A stretch of DNA of 64,000 bases from Euglena gracilis. Lineage: Eukaryota; Euglenida; Euglenophyceae; Euglenales. The stretch covers positions 68,084,452 through 68,148,451 of the forward strand of contig CP154956.1 of NCBI GenBank assembly GCA_039621445.1. Reading direction: 5' to 3'. A program made the position numbers and the translations under genes. Shown here piece after piece: positions 33,901 to 42,900 of the stretch (positions are counted from its first letter, which is position 1; each line of letters begins with the position of its first letter). The notes beneath the pieces are model-generated. The model saw only the letters and a list, made by a program, of their open reading frames with translations, searched no databases and was not told where the DNA came from.

Positions 33901-36900
33901 GCATTTGCGCCAGCAAACAATGTGTTGTGCGCTAATGCGCACATGGACCACCAATGGAGAAATAGAAAAACGGCATCATTTGGCCCAGCAACACCTACCT
34001 CCACTGGCCTCTGAAGGGGTTGAACCCCAACGACCAAACTGTCTCGTCCAACACCTGGTACACCAGGTTTTGTGTAATGCTGAGCCCTTTACGTGTGTGA
34101 TGGTGCCATGCTGCAGGAGAAGTTTGAGGTGTGGCAGACGTTTGAGGTGGTCAGCAGCTGGTGGCCTGGCCCAGCCCGGCGCCCCGGCCCGGCGGCACGG
34201 CCGGCCCGGCTGGCCCGCTTTTTGACCCGGAATTTACCCAAAAATGCATGGGTTTTGGGCCAAAAATGGGGGTCGGGGGGGGGGTCGAAAAACGCTCATT
34301 TTTCGGCTCGAAAACCGTTTTTCCAAGTCCGGGAGGCCAAAAAACATCGTTTCGGGCAATTTTTTTCCGATTTTTTCCGACTTTTTTTTAAACCAAAAAT
34401 GGTCAAAACAGGCCAAAACTGTACAAAATGGCCAAAATTGGTCGAAAAATGGCCGTGGCTCGGACGGGGAGTTGCGGGGAAATCAAAATACCGTTAAACA
34501 GGACATTTTAATGGTCTTCAATTTAAGTCTCCGGACATTTCCTTTTATTTTGCTTCATTTCCAAGATATTTTAGAAACATCAATTTTTTTTTGACCCCGA
34601 AAATAGCCCAAGGTGGCCCCAGAGGTGGGCCAAATTTGGCCAAAAAATGGCCGTACGTTCGCCGTTTGGCTGCCAACACGCCTGGTCCATGTTTCGGCGC
34701 ACTTTCGTGGCCCAAAACGGCCATTTTGGGGTGTTTTGGGGGGCTGTTTTTTTGGTCGAAAGATCTATTTTCCCAAAATATCTCAACAATGAAGCAAAAT
34801 AAAGGGAAAAGTCCGAGAGGGCCTCCAGGGGGCACATCTGGGCAGTGAGGCACTTCCGGAGATAATGTACGCTTTCTCAGGATATTTTCGAAAAATCGAT
34901 TTTTGACCGATTTTTGGACCCGGCGAAATAACAGAGTCGGAAGAGGGGGTCCAATCCTACCCAGTTTGGACCCCTTCGTGGCTGAATAACGCCTGGCGGG
35001 GAGTTGGGGGTCAAACGGAGGTGATTCGGAAACTAGAAATCCAGTTGCTCGCGACTGAAAAGAAGTTCCGGGAACGGAGCCGGGATCATGGCGGATTCGA
35101 CCCCCCCATTTTGCCCAGGGGTAAGCTTCGCTCTTACCCATAAAAGAGATGAGAGCTCAGTGACCCCACCCAATAAGTGCGCAGTGCCCTAATTATGCTC
35201 AGTGCCCTAATCAGTGCACCTCCCAAGGGTCCGAAACTACCCCCCTAAAAAGTGCGCACCCCCCTCCAAAAGAGAAATCACTGTCACATCTCAGGTCGGA
35301 AAGCACCAGGGCGGTCCTTAAGGGACAGGAAAGTTTTTTTTAATTTCCTTAAAGACCGCCCCGCCCCCCCTTTCGGCCAAAGGGCTGGCTAAGGGCCAGA
35401 CTGGGACTTGAACGCGGGCAAAAATTAAACAGTCGAAAAACACAGTTTTTGATGATTTGGGTGGATGGACGATGGTCCAAGGGTGCCAGGAATCAGTTTT
35501 TTTCCTGATGTCGACCTGTTCTCACTGAAAAATGCCAAAATTTCTTGCCCGTTTTCCTGCATATTTTTCACTGAGTGTGCTGGGACAGCGGAGTTTTTTT
35601 TTTATTTGCTTAAGGACCGCCCTGGAAAGCACACACAATTCTGAGAACTGTCCTTCTCAGACCAAACATTTCTATGGTCCAAGCCCAAATTTGACACATA
35701 ATCATTTGACTCATTGCTTGACATCACAAGAAGGGAAAAATACTGAAAAGAGTGGTGGAAAATCAAGTATTTTGTGCCTTGTCCTAATAAGTTTTGCAGT
35801 GCCCCAATAAGTGCGCAGCCCTTGGGTTCCGAAACTATGTCCTTAAAATGTGCGCACCCGTGCACTTATTTGGGGGGGTATGATGGGACCAATTCTTGTC
35901 AAGTGACAGGTTCCAGGAAAGGTGGAGACAGAGGATCTCCTGAAGGTGGTTACACAGCCACCGTATAACGGCGCACATCCGCTGGCACCGATTTTGAGAT
36001 CCCAAAGACCTAGCTGCTGGCCTGCGGCTTGGGCTCCGCTGCAGCAGCCACATTAGCTGCTGATGCTTCAGCACCCACCAGGCTGGCATCGACCTCCCCG
36101 GTGCAACAGCACCCGCCGAAGCGGCCACGTTATTCCCCGCAACTGGGGCGTGAGACTGAGGACCGGTATGGTGAGATCATGGCAACTGGCAGCCAGAGAA
36201 AGGTAGCCCTCAAACACCCTTTACTTTGGGCGTAGTAAGTGTTCAACCTTTACCACTCGATTGGTTGCACGAAAGTGGTGGGATTTACCACCCACAAATT
36301 ATGCACAAAAAATCTGGTGCGTTGCACGTTTTTTAAGGGAAAAAATGAGAAAACATTGTGGAGAATACTGGAAAACGGATTCCGGCCCGACATATCCCAG
36401 GTATTTCAGGCACCAAAATTTGAATTCTTGCAACAAAGTATGTTTCAGAAAAGCGTCGAACAGTCACAGGTCGTTGCATGCCATCAATTCATTACGCTTA
36501 TCAGCCAGACAGATGACGTGAAAACTGCTGGACATGCGGGCTGGGGAACAGATACCCTCATGACGTTAGCACACACAAATAAAATTGTTTGTGTGTGCTA
36601 AAGTGCGCACAAACACACATCAGTCGTGCGATACTATCTCCTCATCTGATGGCTGACGAACGCAGTTCCGCACGACAACCTTTGGTTTGCACCACGATTG
36701 TGTGGAGATAAAATTTGTGGTGAGAGGTACATCCCCCCCCTTGTCCTTGACACGCCTTGTCCATGACACACACCCCGTGTCAACCGCACTTTTCCCGTAC
36801 CTAAAAAGAGTAAAGTATTTTTGACACACTTCACGTCTCTGGAGCTAATTGGTTGCCATTTTCTGCGCAGAACCATGAACTCATCTTCTTTTCAGTTTGG

Positions 36901-39900
36901 TGATTTAGTGAGATATGAGCGCACCCTGATACCTGCCATCTTACATGCCAAAGTTTGCAAACAACAGGCAGACCTTTCATCGTCATCCTGGCGCCGGGTT
37001 TTTTTTGCTGCATGTTTTGTGGTACGGTTCCCATGACACGCTTTGTCCATGACACACCTCCCGTGTCAACCGCACTTTCCCCGTACTTTGGCGTGTCAAG
37101 GACAAGGGGGGGGGGAATGTAGTGCGTTATGTTTATTTGAACACGTTATCTGACGTGCTGAAATTTGCCTGTCTTTCGTGAATATTTGTCAAACATGCCC
37201 GATTTTTGAAAAACTGCATATTCTCCGCATATTTTTCCACGTGTTTAACCATATTCCTGCATATTTTAGATTATAACCAAAATAGCAGCTGATTTGCCCC
37301 CCCAAAAAGGCTAACATTGGCCAAAGAAATCGCCAAAAAATGAAAACACCCAACGGTGGTCCAAAATGACTCAAAAAAAAAAATGGCCCACGGTGGCTCA
37401 GAATAGCCAAAAATGTGGCCAAAACAGCCAATAAAATGAAAATAATTGCGAAAAAAAAATAGTTGGAAATTAAAACGGCCCCAAAAAAATTGCAGGAAAT
37501 ATGCAGAACATATGTGGGAACAGGTAACGTATGCGGCAGGAAATCCCTGTAACCCCCCGAAATAGGTGGTGAGTGATATGCAAAACATATCATCCAAAAT
37601 GCTATAATGTTGTGTTGTCTCAAAAATAGAAGCATTAAATCACATAACGTCAATAAAAAAAACAGCACTTTTAAAGGTGGTGAATTGAAAGGTGGTGAAA
37701 GGTGGTGAATTGGTTCGTGAATGGTTTGGTACTGCCCATTTACATTTGCAGGGGGTAGGGCCAAGAAGATCGTTCCACTTAACTTGCAGGGGGCAAAGTT
37801 CTTTGGGGGGTATTTGAGAGGAGTGGAATGTGATATGTAGGAGGCATGGCATTTGGGTCGCATGCTTTCTTTCTCTTGTGGTGAAAATGTATGATGTAAT
37901 AAAATGATTATGTTCTGTAATTTGTGGTGTAGTGTGAATTCACTGCATCCCTTTTTGATCCTCGGCAGCCATTGTACCAACGCCAACGATGCATGTGCCA
38001 AAAAAAGCAGGAGCGATAAGTTGCATTTCTTTCCACAATATGAATATTGCAAAATTTTAGTCTTTTTACCATTTTATTTTACAGGCTAACAATAATTACA
38101 GGAGACAAAAATTATGGGAAATCACCCCTATTTCCCATAGTTTTGCTTCGTAATTTTTGTTTAGTGTACCCTCCTATGCCCATTGGAGGGAGGGAACCAC
38201 TCTCAAGTTTGCTCAAATTTCAAACACAAAAGGATGGGGTGGGGTTACATAATTTTGTCAATTTTGGGAGTTGTTTTAGAATGAAAAATCGCAAAAAAAC
38301 AACATCAGCGTCCATGTTGACTTTTTTTTTGAGTTGACTTGCTTTTCGCCCTCCCAAACATTCTCATTACAATGGAAAGAACGACCACCATTTTCCCTCA
38401 AGTTTTTTAAATTTCCCAGAATATTTTTGCAAATCAAATTCTTTCCATATTCCCAAAATTTTGTTTCCAATATTTTTTGTCTGCATTTTAACATTTTATG
38501 CATTCTGTTTCCTTTTGGAAAGAAAGTGGCTTATGCATAATGCCAGAACGTTTGATGTGTGTCTGTGGTGGAAATGTCGTCCAGTTGGTGAATGACACAT
38601 CCAAACGGAATGAATGAAGTGGTAAGGAGGTTGACAATTGCTGGGAAAGATTGTTTTTAGACCCATTTGAGGTGAACCTCCAGAAATCATCCAAGTACTG
38701 CCTTTATTTGAAGCGCATGGTTGAAGTGGGGGGGTCTCCACAATTCTTCTATCGCCTGGTGACGTGCAAGTTGGAAGTGAAACTGAATCGTGAGAGGCAC
38801 AATGGGGGGATTATCCCAGTACCTTTCCAAGGCATTCCTTTTTTTTTTTTGATTTTGGCTTCAAAGCGGATGATGTTTTGGAGCATCAGATTTGATCCTT
38901 GTGGTGCTGTGTCTTTGTGTTTTCCACTTTGTTTCTGCGTCAGAATCTGGAGAGGCCAGTTATTGTTACAGGATGTGTTATCCCCTTTGAAATGGCATGG
39001 AATGATGCGCGGCGGAACCTGATTGTCTCCTTGATATTTGCCACTGTTCGAGACCTCTTTGAGGTTTGCCTGTGCTTTCTCAAAGGTTCTGGCATGACTT
39101 TGTGACCACCTCTTTCAAATCTCAGATGCATTTTCATTTTCATTGCCTGTCATTTGGTGTTGTAAACAGGCCGTTGCTGAAGACAATTGACTTCACCCCA
39201 GGGGGTCCAGCCATCCAGCAGCTTTTTTTCCAGCTGCCAATTATGCAAAAAAGGAAATTTTCTTTCCAAATTTGCCCTGTCCAGCCCTTTTCCGACCCAT
39301 TTTCGCCCATTTTTGAATCATTTTTGGCCCAATTTGTACCCCTGAAAGCCAAAAACTTGTTACCATCCAGCTACCCTCCAGGCGGCTGGAAAATAAATAA
39401 ATATGGGGGGGGAGGGGTCCAGGCTGGAAAAAGGCTGCTTTTTGGAACCTGGTTCGACCCTGGGTTGGTCCCAGTTCCAGCCTGAGACCCCTATGGGGTG
39501 GGGGAGGGGGGGGGACAGTCAACGTCCTTTTTCCAGCCAGCCAAAATTTTCCAGCCAGCTGGATTCCTTGTGGGGGGCAAGCAATGGGTTTATTTGTTGG
39601 GCAAATTTTTCAAAGTCAATAATCGACCCAAAGCTCCTCACCTGGCTCGACAGGTCATTTTTTCGGGTTTTTTTTCGGGTTTTTTTGCAGAGCGGACGGT
39701 CTTTGACATATTTTCTGCACCAACTTCATCCATTTTTGTGATTTTGCAACATTTGCACTGATTTCCCCTCCCTGTTTTCTTTGCCTTCGCGCTCAGAGGG
39801 GTCAGAGGGGTGGCGGTTATTACCATCCCCCCTTATTCGACCCCCCCCCCCATTTTTTGGTACCTTGGGGCTCCCAGAGTCCCAAGGTGGTGCCAAATAA

Positions 39901-42900
39901 GGGAGGGATGGTATTTGGGCAGCCGACTCAGGGAGTTTATTTCTTGAGGGGATGTTTTAAACTGCTTGAATCTTCTTTCTGCTTCTGCTTCATTTGAAGT
40001 GAGGAATGCGTTGCATTTTTGCAAAAGCCACATCTGAAGACTGTATGTGTGTGTTGCGCATTTTCCTGCACTTTCTGCACGAAGAAGGTTGGAAAATTTA
40101 TAACATACAAATTTATTTGCTCGTTTGCATATTTTAATCTCTTATTTCTCTCTCTCTCTCAGGTTTGCATATTCTTTGGTGACAAACTATTTCGAGGAAA
40201 CCGCTGCAGGAAGCTGTCAAATATTGACGTTGATGCTTTCAACAGCCCCAATTATCCTGCCTTGGGAATGCTGTCCACCTCTTCCCAGCATCTCACTTCA
40301 ACAACCAATTTAATTTTTGGTTAAGTGGGGTTGGAATACGAGTCGGGGCTGGAACTACCTGGGAGGGGTCCCAGGTCGGAAGGGCTGGACATGGGTTTTC
40401 TGGCGCAAAGCACTGGAAATTTTTTTTGAAATGCTTTCAAATGACCAAATCTTTTGATGGTCTCGCGATGGGCTGGGTGGGTTGGGGGGGCCTTTCTCTG
40501 GGGTCTTAAAAGATGCGCAAAGCTTTCACTTTGCTGAATGGTTAAGGGTTTTCTCTGTTTCGTGATATCTTTGTGAATATTTCAAAAAATCACGAAAATC
40601 ACGGGGAAAAATTTTGAAATCATTTTTTTTTGAATGTCCACTTTTATTTTCGTGTCGTTTTGCTTGTTTTTTTTTGGTCCTTTGGGTCAGTCATTTTCTG
40701 GCTTACTCTGCAAGAGGTAACGTTGAGCAAGAAGCAATGCTTTTCCAAAAGCCTGGCAACACCACGTCACACACTGTTAAATTATGTGGAGTCAGTGACT
40801 GGCAACCTCAAAGTTACGCTCCGAAAACAGTCGAGGTTGCCTCTGTGAACCAACGCATACCAAAAACGTTCCAAAAAACAAAAGTATGCACCGAGGTGCA
40901 TACTTTTTAAAAACTCCTAAAATTTGACCTATATTTCTGGTGTTTCAGCAAATAAATTTGGCCCACAGTTCTCAGAGTGGTTTTTAGGTTGCTCAATGTG
41001 TGTCTTCCCAAATGCATGTAGGTTTTTCCTTTATGGTTACTAGCATTGTAAAGTTGCCACCTCGCTGCTTTGTGAGGTGGGTGGTTTGGTTTGAATGCAG
41101 CGAAATTGGAAAAAATACCCCCCCAATAGAAGTGCAGGGCAGCTACAAGCGTAGGGTCCAAATAAAAGCGCACCCGCCTAAAAAATATAAAAGAAGAATT
41201 TTTTTTTGCTGCCAGACAACGATTGATGATAAAAAAGAATGAATTGAGCGTTCTCAGAACTGATGTGTGAACTTTTTTTTGCACACCAATCAATGAGTTT
41301 GATCATTCCATCTGAGGATTAGCCAAAAACTTAAAAGCATGGAATTCTGTCGCTGGACACAAAAAGCTTTCTGATTTGCATCTTCTGATCTTCATTATGT
41401 TGCGCCGCTCCACTGGTTTGGAACTTGTGCAAATTTCTGAAAATTGAATCGCACATGATGTCCGACACAAAACATTCTTGCCATCCACAATAGGGCCAAA
41501 CCGGAGATTTTTTTGTAGCACGAAAAGGTTGACAAAGCACAAAAAAAGAAAATATGGAATGAGAATTGAAATTGAACCATGAAACAAGGGGTAAACCGGA
41601 GAATGGGCAGCGGTGCTGATACCAACTTCCAGAAGGGAGCAATCCAGCTGAACTGGAATCTCCTTCTACCACCACCAAAGGGTCGGCTGCAAGTGCATCG
41701 AAACGTCCATAGCAACGTAATGGTCATTCGGCTTGTTCCGGGATTCAGTGACGAGGTGTCGTTTTCTTGTTTTTTTTGCGATCCATGAGGGATTTGTTCT
41801 GGGTTTCTGCTGTTGGTGCTTCAAGACCAGCTTCACATAATTGATTTGCCGTAAATGCCATTTTCATAAATTGGAGCTAGGATGGCTTTTGTCCCTGTCT
41901 GTTGCTAATTTTTCTCTGAGAACGGACGGTGACATTTTTTTGACAAGGAGTAGTGTGTTAGGCTGAAAGGGGTATTGCTGCTCCCACAAGGTTGAAGCCT
42001 GAGCTGCGGCTCTGTGCTTGTTAGTGTTCTCCACCCTGCAGAGTTTGCTGAACATCATCGACCAAGCTGAAGGCCTCAATGCGTTGGTGCTGGAGCTGTA
42101 TGGGACTGGGAACCCAACGGCAAAGGGAGAGCTCCTGGCCACCCTCAAGAAGGCACTGGACAAGGGCATCTTGGTGGTGGCCTGCACACAGTGCGTCAAA
42201 GGGCAAGTGGATTTGCACGCCTACGCTTTGGGTGTGTTCTATTACTTGCTTGGTGGCCTCCAGGAAGGAAAAGCTGGACACCATCCTGGTTCTGGGTTCT
42301 GGGTTATCCCTTTGCCGTTATCGCTTTGACATGCCATTTCCTCACAAACCGCAGTTTAGTTTTAGTTTTAGGGTGTTTTTTTTTAAGTTTTTTTGATTTT
42401 TTGAAAAGAACAGAGTTGTTGTGTGTGTGGAATGATTTGAGAGCCAACCCCAAATGGATTTGGGGAAAAGGCAGGCTACCAAGGCAGGCGACTTCGCACT
42501 CAGTTTATTCTCCAGTTGTGCAATATGTGTGTGAATTTTCAGAGTATTTCAAGTTTTGATTTTGCCACCCATTGTCTTCTGTATTTGGATTGTTGTGCGC
42601 CTGTTTCCATTTTTGCTCACTTAAAATTTGTTTTATTTTGCCGGGGTTCTGTTGGGGTCATGTGAAATACACCTCCACCGTGACTGATCAAGATAGCCCC
42701 CAGGTCCTGTGGGGGGACGTCCTATCAGGTTTTTCATTCAAGGAAAGAAACAGAAAAAAGGGCATCCAAAACGAACACCATCCGACGTGCAATCACCCAA
42801 AATATACCCCCCCCTCCCGGAATCAGAAGCTCCCTCAGGGCTACTATTCGGGCGCACTGCGGGAAACCCAGGGGGGGGGGCTTTGATTTGGCGACCAAAT

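Noticed and set aside
37189-38052. 287-codon minus-strand gene
   Set aside because: The translation is dominated by Phe, Leu and His from A/T-rich intronic repeats, with no domain pattern and no splice logic.
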